From: Deltaproteobacteria bacterium
Lineage (GTDB): Bacteria > Desulfobacterota > Desulfomonilia > UBA1062
Length of the DNA stretch: 64,000 nt
Direction of reading: 5' to 3'
Assembly (NCBI GenBank): GCA_018436855.1
Contig: JAHDKO010000013.1
Span: 1-64,000 of the forward strand
Part shown: in pieces, positions 1 to 10,058 of the stretch
How the letters are laid out: each line of letters starts with the position of its first letter
Numbering within the stretch: the stretch's first letter is position 1
Position numbers and translations under genes: made by a program
The notes under the pieces: generated by a model
The model's database searches: none
Seen by the model: the letters and a program-made list of their open reading frames with translations, nothing else
Told to the model about the DNA's origin: nothing

Positions 1-27
1 TAGTATAGTACCTTTTTAAGGGTCTGT

Positions 28-1431
<1,404 letters not shown>

Positions 1432-1666
1432 CCCCCCATCAGGCGGGGAGCCCCAGCAGTCCTGCGGTGAGAAAGCCCTCCCCTGATTTCCCATTGAAGC
1501 TCCCCGGCGGCATGCCGTTATAATGGCCCAGGAAAAACCGCGCTCGGTCGCAAAAAAAATGCGTTCCTGCGTTTTCGACGCGGCACGGAAGGGCAAACCA
1601 TGCAGGGCTGGCATGAAAGTTGTATTTTATAACAGAGTGAAAAAATTCGCATTCACCGAGATCAGT

Positions 1667-4285
1667 ATGAAGAGCTTGTCGGCCCTGGCCTGGTTCCTGC
1701 TGCTGATGTGCCTTCCGCCTGCACCGGCAGCCGGTCAGGGCACGGTCCACATCGGGGGGGGCCCCGACCGGGCACGGATTGTGTTCGATCTCCAGAGGCT
1801 CTCCCTGCCCACCCTGGAGCAGAAAGATCAGACACTGATCGTCAATTTTCCGGACACTGTAGGAGGTCCGGTTGTCCTCTCCGATGTCTTTGTGGTCGAG
1901 AGATTTGTCTTTGACGGGAAAAAAGCCGTTATCTCGATTCCTCAGCCATTCTCCTATACCAGCGGCACATCCGATATGCCCGCGCAGTTCATCCTCGATA
2001 TCGAGATAAAAAAAGAGGCCTCCGCCTCCTGTCCGATCGAGTACATCAAAACAGACCCCCACGACAGGGGCATGAGCATCGACATCATGATCCACGCCGG
2101 GCACTGGCCCGAGGTGCGCTGCGCCAAGAACAAACGGGTGTTCCTCTTCTTCAGTGGAGAGGCGGACTGCTCCGATATCGAACAGAAACTCCTGCGCATT
2201 CCCTACATCACCTTTGACGGCGCCATGAGAATGCAGGATTCCACGGCCTTATCCTTCAGTCTCACCGACGAGAACGCCGACATGGAGGTCAAGACAGAGG
2301 AACTCCACAACCGGATCGTCCTGGATATCGTCACATCGTCCGGCATGAACCGGGCAAAGGTCTATTCCATCGCCGAGAAGGCATTCGAACAGGGCGATGT
2401 CGCAGAGGCGATCCATACCCTGGAACCCTTCCAAGACGAGCTCGATGCTCAGGAAAGCATACTCCTGGCCCGGGCGTACTGGAACATGTCGTATCCCTAT
2501 CATATGGATACCCGGTCAATGGATGCGCTCAAGCTCATGAACCAGGGCATCCAGGCCATGATCCCCGGATTGAAGCGTGAGGCGGTGATGATGGAGTATT
2601 CACGGATGCTCCTGCGCGCTTCCCTGCACGCAGAGGCGATCACCTATGTCCGCTTTCTCAAGGAGTCCCTGTCCCCGGGAATAGCGGCGGAGGCATACCT
2701 GCAGGAAATCGAGATCATGAACAGGAAAAAGGAGTTCCAGGATGCCTTTGTCCAGAACAAGCGGATGCTGAACGATCTGGGAGAGAACGCCATCCCTCCC
2801 CATCTCAAGCCGTACTATCTGTCGATCCTGGGCGATACCTACCTGGGGCTGAGCGCATATCCCCGGGCACTCAGGCTCTACCGGGAGGTCCACTCGCTGG
2901 ATCCCGACTTTTTCCGTCAGGATCCCGATCTGTACGCGCGAATGGCGACGGCCGCCTACCGGCTCAACAATTTTGCCGACGCCAAAAAGTATATCCTCGC
3001 GGCCATCAATCTCAGCCCAAAGGAGCGCACGGCGGATCATCTCCTGTTCCTGGGTGAATGTCTGTACAAACTGGGGGAGAACGAGAAGGCCAGGGGCGTG
3101 TTCTCCGAGGTTGAAAACATCGCCCCGTTGAGCGAGAGCGGAACCATTGCACGGCTCAAGACCGCTCGGATCATCATGGACAAAGACCTGGCGGACGACG
3201 GCGAGCTCTCGGACAGGGGGTTCTACGAGGTCATCGACATATACGAAAACCTCAAGTCAAGCCCGGAATATAACGAGGGGTCCCTGGGACTGATCATCAA
3301 GATACGGATCGCCCAGGTATATGCCCTGCGCAGGGACTGGGACAGCGCGTTGAACGCCTATCTCCGGGCGTGGACCGACACAAAGGAGAACGATCCCATC
3401 CATACCTATGCCCAGGCAGAGGCGGAAAAGTGCATCCTTGCCCGTCTGCAGGATCTCTCCCGGCAGAACGGGACCGACATGATCGCAGAGCTCTATGCCG
3501 AGTATCAGGAGAGCTTCATGCAGGACCTGAAAGACCCGGAAGCCCTGTTCATCCTCGGCAGGGCCTTCCGCGAGCTTCAGGACACGGATCGCGCCCGCCG
3601 GTTGTTCCTGGCCTGCATCGAACACCCCTCGCCCAGAAGGCAGGAGGCCGTAGCCTCCCTGTTTTCCATCGACTATGAACGGGGCGACTACGCAGGTGCC
3701 CTCGCCTGGAACACCCGGTATCTCGAATCATTCCCCGGCGGGAAGGATACGAAGCTCATGGAGGGACACCGGGGACTGCTCCTGTACTACACCAACCGTT
3801 ATGCAGAGGCCGTGCCTTACCTGGAGATCGCCGGCAAAAAGAATGACGAAAACGCCCTGACCGCACTGTCCATGCTGGCGGACGCTCATGGCAAGCTGGG
3901 GCATGCGGGCCGGAGAACCGAGGTCCTGGAGAGGATCATCGTCTTGGCCGACACGTGGAAATCCCCGTCCGTAGAGAAGGCCCTCTATGTCCGGGCCACC
4001 CAGCTCAAGGAGACCTCGGAGATCGAACGGGCGCAGCAGCTCTATGAAAAGCTGCTCGGCCTCTACCCTCAGACAGGGTATCGTGACTGGGCGCTCTTCC
4101 ACCTCGCGGAGGTCTTCCACGCAAAGGGCGATACCCAGGAGGCCACCCGGCATCTGAACACCGTCATCCAGCGCAGCACCGATCCCGTCCTGCACGAGCT
4201 TGCCGCGAGCTATCTGGGCGAGCTGGAGCTCGGAGAGGACTTGAGCGAATTCAGAAGACTCAAAAAGACGTTCAGGGGGAAGTGA
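1667..4285 (+). CDS. Large secreted TPR-repeat protein
   Basis: About 872 residues. The open frame extends upstream to 1523, but the ATG at 1667 begins a clear signal peptide (MKSLSALAWFLLLMCLPP, then APAAGQ), so this start is preferred. After the signal comes a beta-rich region of about 200 residues resembling AMIN-type domains, then many tetratricopeptide-like helical repeats to the C-terminus (for example SILGDTYLGLSAYPRALRLY). TPR proteins of this kind usually act as periplasmic or envelope scaffolds. A possible sigma-70 promoter (TTGAAG at 1494, TATAAT at 1519) has a long 19-bp spacer. It lies between two sigma-54 regulators, 6 bp before the second, so it may share their transcript. A specific function cannot be assigned. 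Confidence 0.82.
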   Translation: MKSLSALAWFLLLMCLPPAPAAGQGTVHIGGGPDRARIVFDLQRLSLPTLEQKDQTLIVNFPDTVGGPVVLSDVFVVERFVFDGKKAVISIPQPFSYTSGTSDMPAQFILDIEIKKEASASCPIEYIKTDPHDRGMSIDIMIHAGHWPEVRCAKNKRVFLFFSGEADCSDIEQKLLRIPYITFDGAMRMQDSTALSFSLTDENADMEVKTEELHNRIVLDIVTSSGMNRAKVYSIAEKAFEQGDVAEAIHTLEPFQDELDAQESILLARAYWNMSYPYHMDTRSMDALKLMNQGIQAMIPGLKREAVMMEYSRMLLRASLHAEAITYVRFLKESLSPGIAAEAYLQEIEIMNRKKEFQDAFVQNKRMLNDLGENAIPPHLKPYYLSILGDTYLGLSAYPRALRLYREVHSLDPDFFRQDPDLYARMATAAYRLNNFADAKKYILAAINLSPKERTADHLLFLGECLYKLGENEKARGVFSEVENIAPLSESGTIARLKTARIIMDKDLADDGELSDRGFYEVIDIYENLKSSPEYNEGSLGLIIKIRIAQVYALRRDWDSALNAYLRAWTDTKENDPIHTYAQAEAEKCILARLQDLSRQNGTDMIAELYAEYQESFMQDLKDPEALFILGRAFRELQDTDRARRLFLACIEHPSPRRQEAVASLFSIDYERGDYAGALAWNTRYLESFPGGKDTKLMEGHRGLLLYYTNRYAEAVPYLEIAGKKNDENALTALSMLADAHGKLGHAGRRTEVLERIIVLADTWKSPSVEKALYVRATQLKETSEIERAQQLYEKLLGLYPQTGYRDWALFHLAEVFHAKGDTQEATRHLNTVIQRSTDPVLHELAASYLGELELGEDLSEFRRLKKTFRGK

Positions 4286-4291
4286 GGCTCC

Positions 4292-5590
4292 ATGGGAATT
4301 GCGATCCTCGACAACGACAAGGCAACGGTGGCCATCCTGGCGGAAATTATCGACGAGATGGGAGAGACGCCCTTCCCCTTTACCGACAAGGACAAGTTCC
4401 TGGGCGCCATCAGCCCCACGGCCCACCGTGCAGCCGTCATCGCCGAGGAGTTTGTTGACGTGATCGAGGGCACGAAGCAGGTCTATCAGAGCATCGAGAT
4501 CCTCGCCACGGGGGCATCCGGCCACGACCGGTGCATTCAGGCGGGAGCCACCCACTATCTGAAGAAACCCTTTCCCGCCAACGATTTCCGGCAGGCCCTC
4601 CAGGCGCTCCTGCTCGGGCCCGGGTCCCGGTCGCAATCCGGCAACGGCTCGTTCATCGCGGCTGACAGGAGCATGCAGAAGATCATCGAGATCCTCCGCA
4701 AGGTGGCGCCCACCCAGGCGCCGGTGCTCATCCAGGGAGAGTCCGGCACCGGCAAGGAGGTGATCGCGCGCTACATCCACCAGCACAGCAAGAGAGCCAG
4801 CGGCCCCTACGTGGGGATCAACCTGGCCGCGATCCCGGACACCCTGCTGGAAAGCGAGCTCTTCGGCTATGAAAAGGGCGCCTTCACCGGCGCGTATGCC
4901 ACCCGGATCGGCAAGTTCGAGCTCGCCGACAAGGGAACCATCCTCCTGGACGAGGTCACGGAGATCAGCGTCGGCCTTCAGGCCAAGCTGCTGCGGGTCC
5001 TCCAGGAAAAGCAGATCGACCGGGTGGGTTCCAAATCTTCGCTGTCCGTGGATTTCCGGGTCATCGCCACCACCAACCGGAACCTCGAGCAGGAGGTCAG
5101 GGACGGCAAATTCCGCTCCGACCTCTACTTCCGCCTGAACGTCATTCCCATCAAGGTCCCGCCGCTTCGGTCCAGACGGGACGACATCCTCTCCCTTGCC
5201 GCCCACTTCATCTCCAAGGTGGCCGGCAGGGAAGGCATGCCGGAAAAAGGCTTGAGCCCCCAGGCAAAGGATGCGCTCCTGAGCTATTCCTGGCCCGGCA
5301 ATGTCCGCGAGCTCGAGAACGTGATGGAACGCTCCATGATCCTCACCGACGGGCCGGAGATCACCCTGGACTCCGTGGAGCTCGGCATGCAGGACGGCCA
5401 CGAGCCTGCCGGAGGGCAGGCTGCCGTGGGGACCACGATTCACGAGATGGAAAAGAACCTCATCTGTTCCACCTTGCAGAGCGTGGACGGCAACCGCACC
5501 AGGGCCGCCTCGCTTCTGGGCATCAGCATCCGCACCCTGCGCAACAAGCTCAACGAATACTCTGGAAAAGGTCAATTTTCCGACAGGTGA
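4292..5590 (+). CDS. FleQ/FlrA-like sigma-54 activator with degenerate receiver
   Basis: A 432-residue enhancer-binding protein. The N-terminal 110 residues fold-match a receiver, with T73 and K92 retained, but the phospho-acceptor position reads IAEEF with Glu at 52, and the acidic pocket is D7-N8-D9. Control by phosphorylation is therefore unlikely. The AAA+ domain is complete: Walker A GESGTGK (149-155), GAFTGA (196-201), Walker B LLDEVTEI. The C-terminal helix-turn-helix contains GNRTRAASLLGISIRTLRN. FleQ and FlrA, the flagellar master regulators, also have atypical receivers. The gene is followed 58 bp later by a sigma-54 promoter for flgB, so it is a strong candidate for that promoter's activator. 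The target is inferred. Confidence 0.88.
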   Translation: MGIAILDNDKATVAILAEIIDEMGETPFPFTDKDKFLGAISPTAHRAAVIAEEFVDVIEGTKQVYQSIEILATGASGHDRCIQAGATHYLKKPFPANDFRQALQALLLGPGSRSQSGNGSFIAADRSMQKIIEILRKVAPTQAPVLIQGESGTGKEVIARYIHQHSKRASGPYVGINLAAIPDTLLESELFGYEKGAFTGAYATRIGKFELADKGTILLDEVTEISVGLQAKLLRVLQEKQIDRVGSKSSLSVDFRVIATTNRNLEQEVRDGKFRSDLYFRLNVIPIKVPPLRSRRDDILSLAAHFISKVAGREGMPEKGLSPQAKDALLSYSWPGNVRELENVMERSMILTDGPEITLDSVELGMQDGHEPAGGQAAVGTTIHEMEKNLICSTLQSVDGNRTRAASLLGISIRTLRNKLNEYSGKGQFSDR

Positions 5591-5648
5591 CCGGTCAAAA
5601 ATTCTGACAGATCAAAAGCTCTATCCGCATAAAAAGCCATTCTTTCCA

Positions 5649-5665
5649 TTGGTATGGGTATTGCT
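5649..5665 (+). promoter_or_regulatory. Sigma-54 promoter of the flgB operon
   Basis: TTGG at 5649-5652 and TTGCT at 5661-5665 give GG and GC dinucleotides separated by exactly 10 bases, the defining spacing of -24/-12 promoters. A start site about 12 bases downstream would leave a short leader before the GGAGG ribosome-binding site at 5681-5685. Both genes encoding sigma-54 activators lie immediately upstream. Confidence 0.75.
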
Positions 5666-5690
5666 TATCTCAACGGGAGTGGAGGTATGT

Positions 5691-6083
5691 ATGGCAGGAA
5701 TATTCGGCAAGGCACTGGCGGATCTCGCATCGGTCATGAACTACCGCCTGTTCAGACAGGGGGTCATTTCGGGAAACATCGCAAACATCGACACCCCCGG
5801 CTACAAGGCCAAGGATGCAACGTTCGACGAGGAGCTCGATACCCGTCTGAAGCTGGCCGTCACCCGTCCCGGGCATCTTCAGTCACCGGGATCATCTCCT
5901 CCAGGCGTTTCCTACCAGATCAAGGAAGACCCCTTTTCCCGGATCGGCAACGACTCCAACACCGTGGACCTCGACCGGGAGATGATGAAGCTCACCCAGA
6001 ACCAGATTCTCTACGAGGCGTCGTCGCAGATGATTCAGACAAAGATCGACGGCATCAAAAACACCATAAGGAGCATTCGCTGA
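5691..6083 (+). CDS. flgB: Flagellar basal-body rod protein FlgB
   Basis: A proximal rod protein of 130 residues, close to the usual FlgB length. The N-terminal rod signature includes SGNIANIDTPGYKAKDATF, and the C-terminus has the amphipathic helix typical of axial proteins. The open frame reaches back to a TTG at 5649, but the ATG at 5691 has a GGAGG six bases upstream, while the TTG lies inside the promoter, so 5691 is the start. First gene of the rod/MS-ring/export operon; its stop overlaps the flgC start (TGATG). FlgB with FlgC and FliE connects the MS ring to the distal rod. Confidence 0.95.
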   Translation: MAGIFGKALADLASVMNYRLFRQGVISGNIANIDTPGYKAKDATFDEELDTRLKLAVTRPGHLQSPGSSPPGVSYQIKEDPFSRIGNDSNTVDLDREMMKLTQNQILYEASSQMIQTKIDGIKNTIRSIR

Positions 6084-6487
6084 TGGATCTCTTCACGGCA
6101 ATGGATATCAGTGCAAGCGGCATGAGGGCTCAGAGGACCCGGATGGATGTCATATCATCCAACATGGCGAACGCCCACACCACCAGGACGGTCGCCGGAG
6201 GCCCCTACCAGCGCAGGGACGTGGTGTTTAAGGAAAACTCCTTCGAGAACCAGCTCGCGAGCGTCGAGGTGGAGTCGATCGTCAGCGACCCCACGCCGGG
6301 CAGGCGTATCCACGACCCCCATCACCCCGATGCGGACGAGCAGGGGTACGTGAGCCTTCCCAATGTGAATCTCATGGAAGAAATGGTGAACATGATGGGC
6401 GCATCGCGGGCCTTTGAGGCGAATACCACCGCTATAAAGGCCCAGAAAGACATGGCCTTGAAGGCCCTGGCCATCGGGAGGCAGTAA
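6083..6487 (+). CDS. flgC: Flagellar basal-body rod protein FlgC
   Basis: A 134-residue proximal rod protein. The N-terminal motif DISASGMRAQRTRMDVISSN and the C-terminal block VNLMEEMVNMMGASRAFEAN are the two signatures of FlgC and related rod proteins. The ATG overlaps the flgB stop and the TAA overlaps the fliE ATG, so the three genes are translationally coupled. Together they form the canonical flgB-flgC-fliE start of a flagellar operon. Confidence 0.95.
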   Translation: MDLFTAMDISASGMRAQRTRMDVISSNMANAHTTRTVAGGPYQRRDVVFKENSFENQLASVEVESIVSDPTPGRRIHDPHHPDADEQGYVSLPNVNLMEEMVNMMGASRAFEANTTAIKAQKDMALKALAIGRQ

Positions 6488-6777
6488 TGCGTATCGACCC
6501 TTCGGATTTTCCCCGGCTGAGTATTGACCCGCAGGCCCGCACCCAGGGCTCATCCCCTGCAGAGAGCTTCATGGAGACCCTCAAGCAGGCAATCAGCTCC
6601 ACGAACGATCAGATCAAGGAGTCCGAGCGCATGGGCGTCGAGCTTGCCCAGGGCAAGAGCGGGAACATCCACGAAACCATGATCGCCATGCAGAAGGCAA
6701 GCGTCAGCGCCCAGCTTCTGGTGGCGGCGACCAACAAGCTCATTGAAGGCTACAACAACCTGACACAACTGAGATGA
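6487..6777 (+). CDS. fliE: Flagellar hook-basal body protein FliE
   Basis: A 96-residue FliE, the adapter between the MS ring (FliF) and the proximal rod. The C-terminal half carries the family core: SGNIHETMIAMQKASVSAQL followed by LVAATNKLIEGYNNL. The N-terminal 30 residues are poorly conserved, as is usual. The start overlaps the flgC stop and the gene end overlaps the fliF start by four bases, consistent with coupled translation. Confidence 0.94.
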   Translation: MRIDPSDFPRLSIDPQARTQGSSPAESFMETLKQAISSTNDQIKESERMGVELAQGKSGNIHETMIAMQKASVSAQLLVAATNKLIEGYNNLTQLR

Positions 6778-8399
6778 GCATACAAGACTCCTTCACCCAA
6801 CTTACCGAGTGGTTCTCCAAGACGAGCACGGGTCAGAGGTTCGCCTTCTTCTCCGCAGCGGGGCTGGCGGTTGCCGTCATCGTGGTCTCCCTCATGTGGG
6901 CGCTCGCGCCTACGTACCAGTATCTGTTCACGAATCTCGACGAGTCGGATGCCGCTCTCATCGTCCAGAGCCTCAAGGAAAACAACACTCCCTATAAGCT
7001 GGTCAAGGGCGGCACAGCCGTCATGATCCCGGAAAAAGACGTCTACGAAACAAGGCTGAACCTCGCCTCGAAGGGACTCCCCAAGGGGGGCGTGGGATCG
7101 GGGTTCGCCCTGTTCGACGAGACCGGGTTCTCCACCTCGGAGTTCGTGCAGAAGATCAACTATCAGCGGGCGCTCCAGAACGAGCTGGCGAACACGATCA
7201 TGTCGCTGGAGGAGGTGGACTATGCCCGGGTGCATATCGCCATGCCCAAGGAGAGTGTGTTTATCGAGGACGAGAAGCCGGCCAAGGCGTCCATTGTGGT
7301 CAAGCCGACCAGCGGACGGCAGATCACCCAGGGACAGGTCCAGGGAATCGTCTATCTGGTGGCCAAGAGCATCCGGGGTCTCGATCCGGAGAATATCAGC
7401 ATCGTGGACATCCGCGGTAAAGTGCTCTTTGAAGGGCAGCAGAACTCGCAGGCCATCTCGCTGGCCAACAACTATCTCGACGTGAAGCACGCCACGGAGA
7501 GCATGCTCCAGGGCCGTGCGCAGGACCTGCTGGAGAAGATCCTGGGGCCGGCTGCAGCCATTGTCAAGGTGAGCGCTGATATCAACATGGATATGGTCAA
7601 GAGTGTGCAGGACAACTACGACCCCGAGATCCACGTGGTCAGGAGCGAAGAGCTGAACAACGAGTTCCGGGGCAGCGACGCCGTGAACGCAGGTATCGCG
7701 GGCACCGAGTCGAACCTCCCCACCGGCAGGGGAGGTCCCGGCGCTATTCCGGAAAACGCATCCTCCGGCCAGTCCAATGTGATCCGCAACTATGAGATCG
7801 GCAGGAATCAGACCGAGCGGATCGAGTCTCCGGGAGGCATCACCCGCCTCACCATATCGGTGGTGGTGGATGGAACCTACAAGCAGGACGATGGCGGAAC
7901 CCGCATCTTCGTCCCCAGGACCGAGAGCGAGCTGAAAAACATCGAAGATGCGGTGCGGCATGCCGTGGGTTTCAGCGCCGACCGCGAAGACACGATATCC
8001 ATATCCTGCATACCCTTCAACCAGGAGGAATCGGATTTCATGGCCCTGGCCGATCAGGCCAAGAAGCGCGAGCTGCTCATGTCACTCGCCAAGCCGGCAA
8101 TCTTCCTGGTGGTCATCCTCCTGGTGCTGCTCTTTGTGATCAGGCCGCTGATCAGGTGGCTCTTCCGGTCGGTCAGGGTGGTGGACAAGGCGCAGGAGAA
8201 AAGAAATCTGGTTGCAGGGGATGAAGAGGGCGAGGAGATCGAGGCCCGGAATCTCCCCCATATGGAGATCCAGGACCAGACCGACGAGGTCAAACGGGCG
8301 CTCATCGACAGGAGAAAGGCGATAGCGAAAAACACCAAGTCCGACATGGACACCGCAACCGCTGTGGTGAAGTCATGGCTCCAGGAGAGTCTCCAATGA
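6774..8399 (+). CDS. fliF: Flagellar MS-ring protein FliF
   Basis: A 541-residue inner-membrane ring protein. There is a transmembrane helix at about residues 24-46, then the periplasmic YscJ/FliF ring-building domains (for example NYQRALQNELANTIMSLEEV), a variable linker around residues 300-345 rich in Gly/Ser/Pro, and a second transmembrane helix near 440-462. The short cytoplasmic tail binds FliG. The length is typical. ATGA overlaps couple it to fliE upstream and to fliG downstream. Confidence 0.96.
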   Translation: MSIQDSFTQLTEWFSKTSTGQRFAFFSAAGLAVAVIVVSLMWALAPTYQYLFTNLDESDAALIVQSLKENNTPYKLVKGGTAVMIPEKDVYETRLNLASKGLPKGGVGSGFALFDETGFSTSEFVQKINYQRALQNELANTIMSLEEVDYARVHIAMPKESVFIEDEKPAKASIVVKPTSGRQITQGQVQGIVYLVAKSIRGLDPENISIVDIRGKVLFEGQQNSQAISLANNYLDVKHATESMLQGRAQDLLEKILGPAAAIVKVSADINMDMVKSVQDNYDPEIHVVRSEELNNEFRGSDAVNAGIAGTESNLPTGRGGPGAIPENASSGQSNVIRNYEIGRNQTERIESPGGITRLTISVVVDGTYKQDDGGTRIFVPRTESELKNIEDAVRHAVGFSADREDTISISCIPFNQEESDFMALADQAKKRELLMSLAKPAIFLVVILLVLLFVIRPLIRWLFRSVRVVDKAQEKRNLVAGDEEGEEIEARNLPHMEIQDQTDEVKRALIDRRKAIAKNTKSDMDTATAVVKSWLQESLQ

Positions 8400-9415
8400 C
8401 AATGCTCAAAAAACAGCTCGACGGTCCCCAGAAGGCCGCCATCTTCCTCATGACCATGGGAGACGAATTCGCGCAGCACATATTCAAGGGGCTGACAGAC
8501 CATGAGATCAAGCTGCTGGGAAAACGCCTGGCGAGCCTCGAGGACGTGACCATCCCGGTTGATGTCATCCGGAACGTGATGGACGAGTTCCAGAGGGCGA
8601 GCAGCCAGATGAGCGGGGTCACCGGCAAGGGGCTGGGGTATCTCAAGGACTCCCTGGTTTCGGCCCTGGGCCCGGAAAAGGCGAAACCCATACTCGACGC
8701 CATCGCCCAGGCCACCGACAAGGCGGCGTTCTCATCGCTCAAGGGCGTTGATTCATCCATCCTCATGGACTATCTCAAGGGCGAGCATCCCCAGACCATC
8801 GCCCTGGTACTCGCGCACCTGGATCATTCCAAGACCGCGCAGATCCTCAAAGAGCTTCCCGAGAAGCTCCAGCCCGAGATCGTTTTCCGCATGGCCAACC
8901 TCGGCATGGTCCCTGCGGGTATCATCGAAGATATCGACAGCGTACTCCGCAAGGAGATCGAGGCCATGGGTTCCATGGAAAGCAAAAAGCTGGGCGGAAT
9001 CGAGACCGTGGCCGAGATCATGAACCAATTGGATCACACGACCGAGAACAATATCTTCGCCACGCTCGAAGAGATGGACGCCGACATGGCCGAGAGTATC
9101 AGACAGAAGATGTTCGTGTTCGAGGATATCGTGCTCATCGACAACCGCGGCATACAGGCCATCCTCAAGGAAATCACCAATGAAGACCTCTCGCTCGCGC
9201 TGAAAACCGCGAGCGAGGCTTTGAAGTCGCTCATCCTGAAGAACATGTCCTCGCGCGCCTCGGAAATGCTGCTGGAAGACATGGAGGCCATGGGTCCGGT
9301 GAAACTCTCCGACGTAGAAAATGCGCAGCAGACCATCGTGCGCGTGGCAAGAAAGCTCGAGGCGGCAGGCAAGATCGTGATCGGCGGAAAGGGAGGCGAA
9401 GATGTCCTCGTCTAA
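8396..9415 (+). CDS. fliG: Flagellar motor switch protein FliG
   Basis: A rotor protein of 339 residues that couples the MS ring to the C ring and receives torque from the stator. The middle domain includes EHPQTIALVLAHLD, and the C-terminal torque domain includes FEDIVLIDNRGIQAILKEI with the charged ridge residues expected there. The start was set at 8396, where the ATG overlaps the fliF stop and CAGGAGAG lies just upstream; the open frame extends seven codons further back. It overlaps fliH by 14 bases. Confidence 0.96.
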   Translation: MTMLKKQLDGPQKAAIFLMTMGDEFAQHIFKGLTDHEIKLLGKRLASLEDVTIPVDVIRNVMDEFQRASSQMSGVTGKGLGYLKDSLVSALGPEKAKPILDAIAQATDKAAFSSLKGVDSSILMDYLKGEHPQTIALVLAHLDHSKTAQILKELPEKLQPEIVFRMANLGMVPAGIIEDIDSVLRKEIEAMGSMESKKLGGIETVAEIMNQLDHTTENNIFATLEEMDADMAESIRQKMFVFEDIVLIDNRGIQAILKEITNEDLSLALKTASEALKSLILKNMSSRASEMLLEDMEAMGPVKLSDVENAQQTIVRVARKLEAAGKIVIGGKGGEDVLV

Positions 9416-10058
9416 GATCATCAAGGGCGAAGGCACTGGAAGACGTTCTGTCACCTCTTACACGATCGAGGACATGGGCGGGAAAGGCAAGCTCACCAAG
9501 TCTGAGGAGGCCCGCAAAGAGGCGGATGCCATTATCAGGCAGGCGAAGGCACGCGCAGAGGCACTGGAGATGGAGGCGTACAACCAGGGAATGGCCAAAG
9601 GACAGGAAGAAGGTCGAAAAATCGTCACCAAGAAGATAGAGCCCCTCTTCGATACCCTGAGAAACGCCATCACCGAGCTCGCTCAGATGCGGCTTTCCAT
9701 GGTCGAAAACCACCAGAAGGATCTCCTGGAAATGGTCTTTCTCATCGTGGAGAAGATCATCCACCGCAGCATCCAAACCTCTCCCGATATCGTGCTGGAT
9801 ACGGTCCAGGCCGCAAGCAGGCATCTCATGGAAACCGACGAGATCCATCTTCGTCTCCATCCTTCCGACTTCGAGTACATCCGTGAGATAGAGGCAGCTC
9901 TCTCCATGAAGCTCTCCGGCAAGAAGGGCTTCCACATCGTAGAAGACAGCACGATCGAGCGCGGCGGCGTCATTATCGAAACTGAGTTCGGCGAGATCGA
10001 CGCCACCATCAGATCGCAGATCGAACACATGAAGGAATCGGTTTCCGACCATGATTAA
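9402..10058 (+). CDS. fliH: Flagellar export assembly protein FliH
   Basis: A 218-residue cytoplasmic regulator of the export ATPase FliI. After a poorly conserved N-terminus there is a charged helical stretch (about 30-80) containing AYNQGMAKGQEEGRK, the Gly-rich helical region typical of FliH/YscL, then the conserved C-terminal domain with the IERGGVIIETEFGEIDATI motif. It overlaps both fliG and fliI, in the usual fliG-fliH-fliI order. Confidence 0.93.
   Translation: MSSSKIIKGEGTGRRSVTSYTIEDMGGKGKLTKSEEARKEADAIIRQAKARAEALEMEAYNQGMAKGQEEGRKIVTKKIEPLFDTLRNAITELAQMRLSMVENHQKDLLEMVFLIVEKIIHRSIQTSPDIVLDTVQAASRHLMETDEIHLRLHPSDFEYIREIEAALSMKLSGKKGFHIVEDSTIERGGVIIETEFGEIDATIRSQIEHMKESVSDHD

Noticed and set aside
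1523-1666. N-terminal extension of the TPR protein
   Set aside because: It would bury the signal peptide 48 residues inside the protein; the ATG at 1667 gives a normal export signal.
3728-5575. A 615-codon minus-strand frame opposite the sigma-54 activator
   Set aside because: It is the antisense shadow of two genes with clear domain motifs on the plus strand; GC-rich codon usage keeps the reverse frame open.
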